A stretch of DNA of 64,000 bases from Diabrotica undecimpunctata (GCF_040954645.1 NC_092807.1:77826021-77890020), one strand, 5' to 3'. Counted from the stretch's first letter, positions 34,774 through 46,763 are shown. Program-made: numbers and translations. Notes: generated from the sequence alone by a model not told the origin.

Positions 34774-36498
34774 TTATTCTTGTTTGAAGTAGGCGTGCTG
34801 TGTGTGCTTTATCACCTTTAATAGCGTTTCCTCTAATTCTTGGACTGTAAGCTGACTTTGTCCATTGTCTTTCATTTTTCTGCATTTGTCTGCAAATTTC
34901 CTACAATATGAAAGTACTCTTCTCATTCTTTCTAAATTTGAGAATCTCTCGCATATGTCCTCCTTTATCGTTGTCGTGTGCACCGTTATTTTCGTTTTGA
35001 CTTCCTCCTCATTTGTCTCTGGTATTTCTTCTGATTCCTGCGTTAAAGTTTTGTTACTAGTCAGCCAAGTTGGTCCCTTCCACCATAGCTCTGCTTCTAA
35101 TAATTCTGATGCGGTACTTCCACGTGAGAGGATGTCCGCTGGATTTTCCTTTGTATCTACCTTATGCCAATTTTTCGGTCCTATAACGCCTCTTATTTCC
35201 TCTACTCTGTTGGCGACGAACATTTTCCATCTTTTTGATGATCCCCTTATCCAAGCCAGGGTTATCGTTGAGTCCGACCATGCATATACCTCAATGTTTT
35301 CCCTGTTCAATGCTTGTAGGGTTTTCTTCATTAAATTTGCTAGTAGTACCGCGTCACACAGCTCGAGCCTCGGTAACGTCGTTTTCCCTTTCAATGGTGC
35401 GACTTTCGATTTTGCTATCATTAGATTCGTTTTAATTTCTGGGCCTAATACCTTTGAGTAGATTACCGCTCCATATCCTTTCATAGACGCATCTGCAAAT
35501 CCATGTAGTTCTACTCTGTTTATCTTGCTTAAGTTGTTCCACCTGGGCAATGTTATTTTCTCCAGATTTACTAATTGCGCCTGGTATGTATTCCACCTGC
35601 TTTGTTGGTTGCTAGTTAATTCTTTATCCCAACTGGTCTTTTGCTCCCATAATTCCTGTATGAACATTTTCGCCTGAATTACTACAGGTGCTATCCATCC
35701 CAGTGGGTCGTATAGTTTTGCTACTTCTGACAGTACGTGTCTTTTCGTTATTTTCTTTGCCGTCGTTATCCCTATTTTGAATGTGATTATATCCTCTTTA
35801 GGTGACCAGTGTATTCCTAACGTTTTCCGTACTTCTTTTTGTTTGAATGCCTTGGAGTCTACGTTCCTCATATCCTCCGGTACGTTCTCCATTATTTTTT
35901 CTTCGTTGCTCAACCATTTTCTAAGAATGAAACCTCCTTTTCTGAACAGTTGTATTAATTCCTTTTGGGCTGTTTCTGCTTCCTGCACTGTCTCAGCTCC
36001 TCCTAGTATATCGTCTACATACATGTTTTCTTTTACTATTTTCGATGCCAACGGGAACCTCGCTCCTTCGTCTTCTTGTAATTGTTGTATTGTTCTTAAC
36101 GCTAAAAAGGGTGCTGCGGCCGTGCCGTATGTCACCGTCGTTAAGTTATACTCTTGTATGTGGTCCTTTGTGTCCGTTCTCCACAAAATTTTTTGATATT
36201 TTTGGTCTTCTTCTGCCATTCTGATTTGTCTAAACATTTTTTCCAGATCCGCTGAGTATGCTACCTTATTTGATCTCCATCGTAATAGTATATTTGTCAA
36301 ATCTTGTTGTAATTTCGGCCCTGTGTGCATAATATCATTCAGGCTTACAGCCGATGAGCTTTTGCTTGATGCATCAAACACGGCTCTTATTTTCGTTGTA
36401 GTACTGTCCTCTTTTCTCACTGGATGATGAGGTAAGTAGTACCCATCTCCCTGGTTTTCTGCTCTTACCATATGACCTTGGTTTTCATAATCTTCCAT
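34774..36498 (-). CDS. BEL reverse transcriptase and RNase H (574 codons)
   Basis: RT: KIRAVFDASSKSSSAVSLND (residues 36-55, a BEL/Pao signature), AYSADLEKMFRQI (first catalytic Asp, about 83), TYGTAAAPF (about 123-131) and YVDDILGG (160-167, catalytic Asp pair). Then the BEL connection LYDPLGWIAPVVI and RNase H: ELHGFADASMKGYGA, LPRLELCDAVLLANL and AWSDSTITLAWIRG. The domain set is complete. It is separated from the protease piece by a single in-frame TAG (36523-36525) rather than a frameshift. The frame end at 34774 comes from a shift before the integrase zinc domain. Confidence 0.93.
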   Translation of the reverse strand: MEDYENQGHMVRAENQGDGYYLPHHPVRKEDSTTTKIRAVFDASSKSSSAVSLNDIMHTGPKLQQDLTNILLRWRSNKVAYSADLEKMFRQIRMAEEDQKYQKILWRTDTKDHIQEYNLTTVTYGTAAAPFLALRTIQQLQEDEGARFPLASKIVKENMYVDDILGGAETVQEAETAQKELIQLFRKGGFILRKWLSNEEKIMENVPEDMRNVDSKAFKQKEVRKTLGIHWSPKEDIITFKIGITTAKKITKRHVLSEVAKLYDPLGWIAPVVIQAKMFIQELWEQKTSWDKELTSNQQSRWNTYQAQLVNLEKITLPRWNNLSKINRVELHGFADASMKGYGAVIYSKVLGPEIKTNLMIAKSKVAPLKGKTTLPRLELCDAVLLANLMKKTLQALNRENIEVYAWSDSTITLAWIRGSSKRWKMFVANRVEEIRGVIGPKNWHKVDTKENPADILSRGSTASELLEAELWWKGPTWLTSNKTLTQESEEIPETNEEEVKTKITVHTTTIKEDICERFSNLERMRRVLSYCRKFADKCRKMKDNGQSQLTVQELEETLLKVIKHTQHAYFKQE

Positions 36499-36522
36499 GA
36501 ATTGTCTGTAATTCGCTTCTAA

Positions 36523-37959
36523 CTATTTGTCTTTTGCAAACTTCCTTTCTAGTTGCATCAATCTGGCGAATGCTTGCTGTTTAGATTCTCCTAACTTTGC
36601 GACGTCTTCCCTAAACGGAATTTTTACTTCGTATCTCCCTTCTTCATTCCTTTTTACAGTCTGTCGATACAGTTCTTCACATTCTTGTTCTTCCACTGAG
36701 AAACTTGTGTCCTGATTTACTTCTTCTAATTCCCAGAAGTTCTTTATTTGTACGTCCATTTCTTGTCTTGATATCATACAGCATACTTCTGCTTTTATAT
36801 TCTCCCTTTCTCGTGCTATTCCCGAAACTATCCATCCTAGTTTGGTGTTTTGACTCAGGAGTCCATTACTTATTCTGTGCATCCCTTCTGTCAATATGTA
36901 ACTGTATTCTTTTACTCCTAGTAGTAAGTCTATCTTCCCTACCTTGTAATATCTTGGATCTGCCAGTATTGCATTTTTCTCGTTATAGTCCGGTAGAATT
37001 ATATCCTGTTCCGGTAAATTCCTTGTTATCTTCGGTAGTACTAGTGCTTCTATTTCCATCTCGAAGTCACTTTCGTAATGAGTTTCGATTAAAAGTTTCA
37101 TACTCCAGTTGGCTGTTTTTTCTCCTGACGAGCCTATCCCGGATATGGTCGCCTGTATGGGCTTCCTTGTTGTTCCTAGCGTCGTCGCAGCTTGTTCCGT
37201 TATAAATGCGCATTGTGACCCTTGGTCGATTAGTGCTCTCATTATGTGTGAATCTCCTTTCGCATCTCTTATGCGTACCACAGCTGTCGCTAGTAATGCT
37301 TCACCTTCCTTATGGCTTGCACAGTTTACTGAATTCTGCCCTCTTTGTTGGTCGTTGCTATTCCTAGGCCCATTGGTATCTTGTGTATTTTCTCGCCTTC
37401 CGTTATTTTGTTCTCTGGCGTTGTATGGATTATTATTTCCTCCTCTGTACCTATCAGCTTGGTACCCGTTTCTTCTATTGTTCGAATCTCTTCCATTTCT
37501 TTCTTGTGTTTGTTCTCCTTTCGTTCCATTGGAGCTTCTTTTGTTGCTTGTGTTTCCTTTTTCATAATGCAACATATGGTGGTGGTCTCCGCCACAGTGT
37601 CTGCACCTATATTGTGAATAACATTGTTTTTCTTTTTGATGTGCTAGGCAGTTTGTACACAATCCTTTTTCTTTTATCATCCTGTTCCGGTCTCTTACAT
37701 TGAGTTCCTGAAATTCTCTGCAGTTCGGTACTCCGTGATCTCCGTTGCATATCACGCAACGTGTTGTTGGTTTCCTAAGAGATCCTCCTTGCTTCTCTTG
37801 TCTTTTTTCTGACTCCAGCAGTTCCAGTGTCTGAAATCTTCGCTGTAAGAATGTTTGTGTCGATTTGTACGTCGGTATCTCTCTACTGTCTCCAATGTGG
37901 TTTTCGTACAGCCTCCTAGTTTCATTGTCCCATTTCGTTATGATAATTCGGGCTATCAA
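36523..37959 (-). CDS. BEL gag C-terminus, zinc knuckles and protease (478 codons)
   Basis: Starts in the late gag region ([19 protein letters not shown]), then Cys/His zinc motifs [10 protein letters not shown] (68-80) and CTNC...[13 protein letters not shown] (101-131), an Asn/Arg/Gly-rich basic linker (140-210) suited to RNA binding, and a retropepsin with ALIDQGSQ (Asp 245; DQG in place of DSG/DTG as in many BEL proteases) and GSSGEKT. The frame ends KFAKDK, TAG, then LEANYRQF in the same frame, so the stop is a point mutation or a readthrough site. Lies one frameshift (about 37995) from gag. Confidence 0.9.
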   Translation of the reverse strand: MIARIIITKWDNETRRLYENHIGDSREIPTYKSTQTFLQRRFQTLELLESEKRQEKQGGSLRKPTTRCVICNGDHGVPNCREFQELNVRDRNRMIKEKGLCTNCLAHQKEKQCYSQYRCRHCGGDHHHMLHYEKGNTSNKRSSNGTKGEQTQERNGRDSNNRRNGYQADRYRGGNNNPYNAREQNNGRRENTQDTNGPRNSNDQQRGQNSVNCASHKEGEALLATAVVRIRDAKGDSHIMRALIDQGSQCAFITEQAATTLGTTRKPIQATISGIGSSGEKTANWSMKLLIETHYESDFEMEIEALVLPKITRNLPEQDIILPDYNEKNAILADPRYYKVGKIDLLLGVKEYSYILTEGMHRISNGLLSQNTKLGWIVSGIARERENIKAEVCCMISRQEMDVQIKNFWELEEVNQDTSFSVEEQECEELYRQTVKRNEEGRYEVKIPFREDVAKLGESKQQAFARLMQLERKFAKDK

Positions 37960-37994
37960 TGGGCTCCACGCTTCCGTGTCTGTTCCTAACCCTC

Positions 37995-38930
37995 CTATGC
38001 TTCCAGACTTTCGTGGAAGGTGTCATGTAGTGATTTCAATGCTCTAGCAGAAGATTCCTTTGCTTCCTGCGCTAGTAGCATCCTGTCTATTAATTTAAAC
38101 AATATCATCCTTGGGTTCTCATACCTATCTTTTAGCATGTTCCAGGCCACTTCGTAGTTGGCCTCGGATATGTTTAAGTGTTGTATCATTCTGTTGGCTT
38201 CCCCTCTTACTTGAGTTTTTAGGTACTGCATTTTTTCTGCGTTTGATAACTGGTCGTTTTCATGTATTACTTTAGTAAACAGATCGTGGAAAGTTCTCCA
38301 CGTTTCATATCTGCCTTCATACACAGGGATTTTTACCTGCGGCAATGTCACACCGTCCCTCCTCTGTGTGCTTTCTGGCCGTTGCATTCCTGGCCTTATT
38401 TTCTTTAAAACTTCCCTGACTTTCCTCTTTAGATGATTTATTCTCTCTACTTCTCCATTATCTGTAGCGTCTAGTTCCTCATTTACTGCTGCTTCAATCA
38501 TTAGTGTATTCACCTTTTCCATGTATTCTCTTAACTCTGACTGCAATTCTTCATCCTCCTGCAAGTCTTGTTCATTTTCTGGCCGTAATAATTCCTCGAT
38601 TCTTTGTTTTCTTATCTGTATCTCCTTTACTTTCGGTGCTTTTCCTCTTTTCAGCACCCTTCCATATTCTTCCAACAGGGTTTTCCCCTCAATGTATGTC
38701 TTAAATACCTGATCATAGTATTTTGTTTCAACATATTTTTCTTTCGTTATACCCCCTTCTAGCAGCTTTTCGTGGTTATTTAAAAATTTTGCCCAATATT
38801 CTTCTAATTTTTCCTGTCTATCCCGGATGTATTGTTGATTTTTCCGAGATTAAGAATCCTTTTTTGTATTTGAAACGAGTTTCGTTATTTCTGTTCCTAT
38901 TTCTGCTTGCTTAACGTATACACTTTCCAT
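37995..38930 (-). CDS. BEL gag, with early in-frame stop
   Basis: The probable start is the ATG at 38930 ([15 protein letters not shown]). An in-frame TAA at 38850-38852 (27th codon) interrupts it, then the same frame continues to 37995. Contains the retrotransposon gag-like region: [49 protein letters not shown] and [18 protein letters not shown], the family hallmark of BEL/Pao gag. The end ([10 protein letters not shown]) runs into a frameshift, after which [18 protein letters not shown] continues gag in the next frame. Confidence 0.9.
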
Positions 38931-39593
<663 letters not shown>

Positions 39594-40005
39594 ACCAAAT
39601 AATAGTAGCAGAGTTTATTGTTGAGACGTACACTATGGGTGTTGACCCGGGATTACTTTGAGTAGAGACTGATGAAGTTGATCGTTGAAGACTATCAAGT
39701 TCGTTGAGTGAATATTGATTGAATGCTTCTCTAGGCAAGAGATCTTAGTTTTATATAAGTTTTAATTGGGTCAATATATTCGCGGACCTAGCGTGATATG
39801 TGTATTTAATTTATGTAAATTGTTTAACTTTGTCAGCACTTTTGACTGATGTCCAAATTATATTATTGATAATTGACCAAATGTGTATGTAACCTAATTA
39901 ACTACGTGTGTGTATTTAATAACAAATAGATTCATTCGGTCTACTGGGTGATAAAATTATACTGTCCAATTTCGGATATGAATTCTGAAGATTTGATATT
40001 GGACA
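39594..40005 (-). repeat. 5' LTR of BEL element
   Basis: Near-identical partner of 31092-31503. It is the promoter-bearing copy because the element is on the - strand. Confidence 0.95.
39748..39757 (-). promoter_or_regulatory. TATA box of BEL 5' LTR
   Basis: ACTTATATAAAAC on the - strand, about 250 bp from the LTR start. Same motif in the other LTR near 31247-31256. Likely retrotransposon promoter element. Confidence 0.5.
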
Positions 40006-40335
40006 ATTAGTGAAATTATGGCTAGAGAGAGGAGAGCTTTGAATTAAAGAGCATTAAAATTTTTAGACTCAATTTGCTCAACTAGAAACTCGACCAATTA
40101 AAGTTATATTATCATCTAAAGAAAAGGTTAGGTTAGTGCTGAAAAATAAACAACTGATTAAAGAAGCAGGAAGTAAGTACTAAAAAAAGTCCAAATGAAC
40201 TACAAAAAATTATAAACTCGGGTGACCATAGCAAAACTATTAAATATATTAATAGTAGATCCACAATTGTCAACAAAAATAATGTAAATAATCAAAAAAA
40301 CTAAAAATTGCACCTAATATACAACTTAATACAGA
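40006..40335 (+). pseudogene. LINE ORF1, right part
   Basis: Continuation of 30745-31091 after the BEL insertion: EIMARERRAL, RPIKVILSSKEKVRLVLKNK, then SPNELQKIINSGDHSKTIKYI and STIVNKNNVNNQ. This is the RNA-binding-like C-terminal region common in ORF1 proteins of insect LINEs (RPIKV..., ...IKYIN...). Stops and shifts occur throughout. Confidence 0.62.
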
Positions 40336-40409
40336 TGCCATATATAGTGGCTCACAGCTTAAATGATGCATTCGCTACTCAATAAAACTAGCTTGTGTCA
40401 GTGGCTGGC

Positions 40410-41105
40410 TATTGATTCGACCAACTTTCTAGTGAATTCTGGGAAAATTGTGTCCCAAGCTTCACTAATTTTTTACTTTCAATTCCTTTCTATTTGATAT
40501 TGGGGTACTGTTTACTTTATTTTTTAATGTCAACCACAAGTTTTTCAATACCATTCAAATCTGGTGACTGAGCTGATGTTTTAATGACATTTCGGCAATT
40601 ATACAGCAACCAAGTATTAACCCGATGTAACGTGTGTTTTGCTAAACAAGTTTATTTTGGTTTCATCACAACAAATATTACCGAGTTCTAAAAGCTTAAA
40701 TCCTTTTTAATATGCTCCCTCGTGAACTACAATCTCATACGCCTGTTTATTTGGCTAATAAAAGGTTTATTTCTAGCAGTTTGATCATGTAGATTATTCT
40801 TTCGTAATATCCGTCTAATTGTTTCTGAGTTTTCCAAACTGTCTTTCCACCTCATCTCACAATTTTGGTGCACTTTTTTTAAGGATTATTTGCTATTTTC
40901 TGACAATCCATCTTTCTTCACGTTCGTTACAAATCTTATTTGGAGCTTACCTTGATTTATTGTCAACTCTTCGTTCATTTCAGTAACGTTCAACAATGTG
41001 CTGAACTGTTATCTACCATTTTGGATATGTCTCTTTGGCTATAGCCATTTCAATGGTGAGTAATAATTAAATTTGTTTTACTAATCGTAGTTCGGAGACC
41101 CATTT
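40410..41105 (-). pseudogene. Tc1-like transposase, decayed
   Basis: - strand reading from 41105: LTISKTNLIITHHXNGYSQR with DISKMV (first HTH), ERWIVRKIANNPKKSAPK (linker and second HTH), ETIRRILRKNNLHDQTARNK then PFISQINRRMRL, CCDETKINLF (first catalytic Asp) and SPDLNGIENLW (final catalytic Glu block, SPDLNPIE in Tc1). The middle with the second Asp is mostly lost. Many stops. No TIRs found. Confidence 0.78.
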
Positions 41106-41994
41106 TTAAATGATTTTGTTATTTGCCGATTAAATACTTAAAATTATAACTTACCGTAAATTACCTACCGATAAATCTCTTTAAATATCTTTGAATGAAT
41201 TACGTATGTAAGTTAATAAATTAGATAGTAAATGCTCAATTCATAATATGTCATATTCATAAATGCTCAATTTATAATTCAGTGTGTTCATAAAGTGTGG
41301 AAACGGTCTATTATCTAATGATTTAATTATTTTCAGAGTTGAAGCTCTGACAGGTCGATTTTTATTTTTGTTTTTAATCTTTTTGAAAAAAAACTTTTAC
41401 CTCCACTATCTTAGCAGATGTGGCGTCATCGATAATTTTTTTAAATAGAAAGGGCATATTTTTTTCTAAAAAATTGAAAGCCCATATTTGGAGTACAAGC
41501 GTACCCAACTCATCACATTCAAACTTCAGTATACGTAGTGTGAAAGAAACCAGTGCTCGTTTTTCTTAAAATTTAATTCAAAATTTATTTTACAAAGAAA
41601 ATTATTAAAGAAGTAACTTCATATTAAAGACAAACAAATAACATAATAACAACAAATACTCGAATGAAGTGGCTTATTGTTGTGGATACAGAAGGTAAAT
41701 TGTTTATATATTAAAGATTACCAATTCCATTCAAATTATAATGGCTTTGTAATGGTCTGTAGATCAACAATACAATAAAATAAAATGGTAACGACTCTAC
41801 TCAGTATATTGCCAAAAATCAAGTAGGCTGAGAAGACATGTCAAATTCCTTAGCAATCAGACAATCAGCAAGTTCGTAGTTACCATTGGATATGTCAATA
41901 TTAAATTGATTTTTTTGTGTCTACATCGATGTAGACGTCTGCACTAGGATCTTTTTGAGTAATATTACCCCGATAAAAATGATTTGAAATTACA

Positions 41995-43540
41995 ATGGTG
42001 CTGTCAGAAAAACAGCGAATAGAAGTTTTGATGAAGGAGGAAGTATGCGATATCTTTAATGAAAAATATCCTGATCGAGTACCAATAAGTAAAGCGACGG
42101 TAAGCAAAATATTGCATAAATTTAATGATATTGGCAATGTTAGAGATAAGCCCAAGAGTGGAAGAGTCACTGTTTCCGTCAACAATCAATTAAATTTATT
42201 ACTTGAAATTGAAGAAAATCCTCATTCTTCAATTACAACTTTATCAACTAATAATGACATCTGTCGTAGTGCTGTTCATAAAATTATTAAAAAAAAAGGG
42301 CAAATTACATCCATATAAACTTAAACTTATACATGAACTCAATGAAGAGGACTTTGATAAACGCCTGGAGTTTTTCGAAAATATGCAAGAATTGTGTAAT
42401 CAAAATAATGGATTTGAATATAATATCTTGTTTTCCGACGAGGCCACTTTTTGTTTAAATGGTACCGTCAATAGGCCAAATTGTCGTTATTGGGCAACAG
42501 AAAATCCCAATTGAACAATGGGACTTTATACTCAATATCCCCACAAAGTAAATGTATGGGCTGTGATACCATTGTAGGACCGTATTTTTTGACGGTACTG
42601 TGATGGGTGTAAGGTATTTAGAGATGTTGCAAACCTAAGTAGTTCGATTTTTAACCGCAACATTTCCAGATATCAATCTTCTTCTTCAAGTGCCATCTCC
42701 GCGGCGGAGGTCGGCAATCATCATAGCTATTCGAACTTTTGAGACGGCTGCTCTGAAAAGTTCATTTGATGTACATCCGTACCACTCTCTCAGGTTGCGC
42801 AGCCATGACATTCTATGCCTCCCTATGCTTCTCTTTCCTTGGATCTTTCCCTGCATGATCAGTTGGAGCAAGGTGTATTTCTCTCCACGTGTAATATGTC
42901 CGAGATATTCCAATTTTTTTGTTTTTATTGAATTTAAAATTTCCATTTCTTTGTTCATCCTTCTCAGAACCTCTTTGTTTGTGACGTGTTCTGTCCATGA
43001 TATTTTCAGAATTCTTCTGTACACCCACAGCTCAAATGATTCCAGTTTTTTCATTGATGTAGCATTCAAGGTCCAAGATTCCATTCCATAAAATAAGGTC
43101 GAAAAAACATAGCACCTCGCCAACCTAACTCTTAGTTCCAGTTTTAAATCCCTGGTACATAGTACAAAGATATCAATAATCCTGGTCAAATAGATCCGAC
43201 CATTTGGATTCATCAGGAGGAAGCAAGTCCACATTATGCCGTAGTGGTTAGAAATTTTCTAAATGCAATTTTTCCCAATCGCTGGATTGGACGACGTGGC
43301 CACATTGAATGGCCTGCGAGGTCGCCAGATTTGAATCTCATGGACTTTTTTATTTGAGGTTATTTGAAAAGTAAGGTATATGTAAACCGACCTACCAATT
43401 TGGCAGACCTCAAACAGAGAATTCGTACTGAAATGCAACAAATTACACCAGTAATGTTGTAAAACATAACCCAAGAATTCACTGGACATTTTCGATAGTG
43501 TGAATTAAACCAAGGAGCTCAATTCGAGCATTTGTTGTAA
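41995..43540 (+). pseudogene. DD41D mariner transposase, broken and LINE-interrupted
   Basis: N-terminal HTH: FNEKYPDRVPISKATVSKIL, KFNDIGNVRDKPKSGR; second HTH ending in AVHKIIKKKG; shift at about 42298; LHPYKLKLIHELNEEDFDKR; LFSDEATFCLNG (first Asp); NVWAVI; LINE insertion at 42679-43168; then SPHYAVVVRNFL (second Asp block reads QEEAS instead of QQDGA, Asp lost), RWIGRRGHIEWPARSPDLN, LMDFF (third Asp), YLKSKVYV, and terminal GAQFEHLL. Two or more stops plus the insertion make it a pseudogene. Confidence 0.88.
42679..43168 (-). mobile_element. Nested 5'-truncated LINE with 10-bp TSD
   Basis: Flanked by AGATATCAAT at 42669-42678 and 43169-43178. On the - strand it encodes the CFDP2-type C terminus: LRVRLARCYVFSTLFYGMES, FELWVYRRILKISWTEHVT, NKEVLRRMNKE, KKLEYLGHITRGEKY, LLQLIMQGKIQGKRSIGRHR. 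Ends with TTGAAGAAGAAG. The open frame 43234-42686 is a chimera: its first 22 residues are antisense mariner sequence. Confidence 0.9.
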
Positions 43541-43917
43541 TTATGTTATTTGTTTGCCTTGAATATGAAATGACTTCTTTAATAATTTTCTTTGTAAAAT
43601 AAATTTTGAATTAAATTTTAAGAAATACGAGCACTGGTTTCGTTTACACTCTGTATAATGAAGTTTGAATATGATGAGTTTGGTATGGTTGTACTCAGAA
43701 AAATATGGGCTTTTAATTTTTTAGATAAAAGTATGCCATTTCTATTTAAAAAATTATCGATGATGTCACATCTGCTAAGGTAGTGGGGGTAAACTTATTT
43801 TTTTTCCAAAAAGGTTAAAATGTCAAAAATAAAAATCGACCTGTCAGAGCTTTAACTATGAAAATATTTAAGTCATGAGATAATAGATCGTTTCCACACT
43901 TTATGAATGCACTGTAT

Positions 43918-45300
43918 ATTTTTAAAACAATTGGGCATATTATATTAAATTTAATCAACACTTATCTGCCTACTGGTAAAATTCCGAATCAACTTAAGTT
44001 AGTTAGTACAAAATTGTATCGATTCAAAAAGTCAATAATACAGTGACAGCTGAAGAATTCAGACCCATTAATACATTACCACCAATTGAAAAAATATTGA
44101 AATTGTTGTATATGATCAAATTATTCAACATGTTGAAAAATATGCTTTTCTGATAAATAATCAATCTGGTTTTAGAAAGGAACACTCTTGTGATTCGGTA
44201 TTTCAATTGACAATTAGTAAATTTGAAACTGAATTGGATTAAAACAAATATGTAGTATCTGTATACTTGGATCTTAAGTTTGACTTTGACGGGCTTAATA
44301 ATTATCTATCAAATCCATCGAATCGCAAGCAGAAGGTTAATTTTAATAATTTAATGTCAGATGAACTTAACATTGATATAGGTGTACCTCAGGACAGTGT
44401 TCTAGGACCATTACTTTTTATGCTCTACTTAAATGATATTGATCTATTTGTTGATTGTGAGTTTGTTAATCTTTTTGCTGACGATTAGTTAATAGCTTGT
44501 AGTCTGTCTGCTTAGAAAATGCAGTGGCAAAAATAAATACGATTTGGAAGCTGTTTATAATTATTTAACATTAAATAGGTTGAAATTAAATGTATCAAAG
44601 ACTAAAGCTTTAATTATAACAAGTAAATATATAATAGCAAAATCAATATTAATAACAAATAGTAATTTATCCATAAATGGTCAAAAATTTGAAATAATAA
44701 CAACTATTAAATACTTAGGAATTTCAACTTGATAATACTCTTTCATTGGAGGATCATTTTGTTGTACACAAAAAAATAATTTTTTTTTACAAGAGTAATA
44801 AAAAATGTATCATTAGAAACTAGGCTTGCTGTATATAATTTAATAATCCAACCTTATTTTGATTATTATGCATTGTCTTATATGTGTTCAACCTAAATAA
44901 AAAGGGGCAACTTCAGAAATTACAAAATCGTGGTGTATATTATTAAGAATGGGCCGATTAACACTAATAAATTTAATACTAAATACATTGAACTGGTTTT
45001 CAATATATATCAAAGATTTCAATATTTTGCATTAATTTTGGTATATAAGATTAAAAACAATGTGGCGCCCGATTATTTTCAGCAGTTTATTAATTTTACT
45101 AATACGCGTAGATATGATACGAGAAATAAAAATGACATACTTTCTTAAATGAATTATAGCAGCTCAATGAACTCATTAATACTAAGAGGTTTCAAATAAT
45201 TCAATGAATTGCCTAATTAATTAAAAGACTGTAGGACAGTTAAAAGTTTTAAAAATAAATTATAGCTTTTCCTTAAAAATATAAAGTAATATTTGAATTG
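43918..45300 (+). pseudogene. LINE RT (CR1/jockey-like), decayed
   Basis: Starts directly at the right edge of the mariner: LKTIGHIILNLINTYLPTGK then IPNQLKLV, VTAEEFRPINTLPPIEKILE, FLINNQSGFRKEHSCDSVFQ, YVVSVYLDL (IDL equivalent), GVPQDSVLGPLLFMLYLNDI, FVNLFADD (catalytic; a stop follows), LTLNRLKLNVSKTKALI, TIKYLGIST, then a degraded thumb. Full RT order with frameshifts and several stops. The 3' region includes two AT-rich direct-repeat-like segments. Confidence 0.85.
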
Positions 45301-45664
45301 GCAGAGAACGTACACAATATATTTTTTTAATTTTTATTGACTTTTTTTAGTTGTTGAACTTGTTTTTGAATATATTGCAAATTGTTATTGATTTTGAGAA
45401 TAAATTAAAGGTTTTCCTTAGGAGTATAAAGTGATATTGAAACTGATAGTGAACGTACACAATATTCTTGTATATTTTTATTGACTTTTTTTTGTTGTTA
45501 AACATTTTATTGATTTTAATTTGTTATTGATTGATTTTATTTTGTTTATATGTAAAAAATTTATTTAAGTTATAACTTTTTTGTATATTATGTTACCTAT
45601 TTGAAGTAAAGATATCTATATAATATACTCTTCTTGGGAATATATCAAATAATTTTTATTTTAG
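45301..45664. other. AT-rich sequence, LINE 3' end or intron
   Basis: Contains a duplicated about 90-bp segment (about 45255-45345 and 45410-45490: CCTTA..AATATAAAGT, GAACGTACACAATAT, TTATTGACTTTTTTT). Ends in a polypyrimidine-rich TTTTTATTTTAG splice acceptor. Confidence 0.5.
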
Positions 45665-45777
45665 ACACTCTTTTTGGCCCAATGGAATGAGAAACGATAG
45701 GAGACCAGAACGAGATGATCTAATTAAAAGTAGAACAAGAGTTGCGGCTAAGATAGCTCTTCTATCATGTCTATCAG
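45665..45777 (+). CDS. Internal exon of sorting nexin (SNX13/SNX25-like), nexin C domain
   Basis: 113-bp segment bounded by TTTTATTTTAG acceptor (AG 45663-45664) and donor GTTTGT (45778). One frame is fully open: HSFWPNGMRNDRRPERDD, LIKSRTRVAAKIALLSCLS, with a split codon beginning G at the 3' edge. The family pattern (FWPNG...RD...RTRVAAK..LL..LSDELKHIIG) matches the C-terminal nexin domain of SNX13/SNX25/snazarus proteins, and the split G would give the Asp of SDELK after splicing. Base composition and codon use (CGAGATGAT, GTTGCGGCT) stand out from the surroundings. Neighbouring exons were not found, so flanking introns are long. The protein would act in endosome or ER-lipid droplet contact trafficking. 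Assignment is by memory of the family. Confidence 0.68.
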
Positions 45778-46615
45778 GTTTGTTATATATTATGTTTTTA
45801 AATTAAAGAAATCAGATATTTTTTCATTCACACCAATACAGAATCACTACATATTTAGGTATAAGGGAAAAAACCAGAATTAATTATATTAAAATTACAT
45901 GTTTTGTTTCGATTTCCTACGCGGAAATCGTTTTCAAAAAATTCTGAAATAAAAATTAAAATAACCTATTAATGAATTTTTAATAAATGGTGAAAAAAAA
46001 AATGGAAATTTTGACTTGAGCCATTTTTATAAATTCTGATGTTTCTGTACTTATAGTTATAGTTGATTATAGATTGTGTGTTTATGACCTAGGTACTATT
46101 AACTCATTAATAGTGGTATACTCTACTAGTAACTTCTTTCTGTATCAGTAATCAGATCTTGTTTAATTTTCTTCTTTTTACTATCTGTTTCTTTCATAAC
46201 CATTGATAGATCTTCCCATAGAACGTTCGTTGTCCCAAACATATTTGCATATCTGATATCTTTCAAAATCTTTGTTTTTAATTTTAGATTCATGTTCATT
46301 TATTTACATACATTTAGTGGTCTTAAAGTTTCAGCCAGATAAAAATGATTACTTTTACAAGGAATTTTATAAATGCAGGTCTTTGATCTTTTCTGTAAAT
46401 TTGTTAAGTTTAGCTTTAGATAAAATAGATTTGGCTGTGTTGGTTGTTTTAAATGTTGTGATATTGTATTTATTTCCTATCCTTTTTCTGATAGACCTTT
46501 TAAATATATTATTGTTCGCTTAGGAAAAAATGTAATGTTTGTTACAATTAATTGTGGTTTATTCCCATATGAAATATTCGGTGAAAATATGCCACAAGAA
46601 AATAATCTCAGAACC
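45778..46615. other. Intronic sequence with a fold-back remnant
   Basis: No second exon recognised. A GTTTCGATTTCCTACGCGG... string at 45905-45943 is a stem (CGATTTCC/GGAAATCG) followed by GAAAC on the - strand, as in the arms of the element at 53967-54189. The string CCACAAGAAAATAATCTCAG at 46590 matches its tail. So a degraded relative lies here. Confidence 0.45.
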
Positions 46616-46633
46616 ATAGATAGATAGATACAT

Positions 46634-46711
<78 letters not shown>

Positions 46712-46763
46712 GTATATATATGTATATATATGTATATATATACATGTATATATATATATACAT

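Larger units (their letters stand above)
41280..43914 (+). mobile_element. Second DD41D mariner with about 350-bp TIRs
   Basis: The TIR begins CAGTGTGTTCATAAAGTG on the left and CAGTGCATTCATAAAGTG on the right (reverse complement). Arms extend over 41280-41625 and 43562-43914. TA follows the right end; the left flank reads TT, so the TSD is imperfect. Encloses a decayed transposase interrupted by a nested LINE (42679-43168). Different family from the element at 27703, but with the same domain class and the same unusually long TIRs. Confidence 0.9.

Noticed and set aside
46272..46523. 83-codon hydrophobic frame after the sorting-nexin exon
   Set aside because: AT-rich composition alone can give it; no splice signals or motif and no continuation of the nexin domain.
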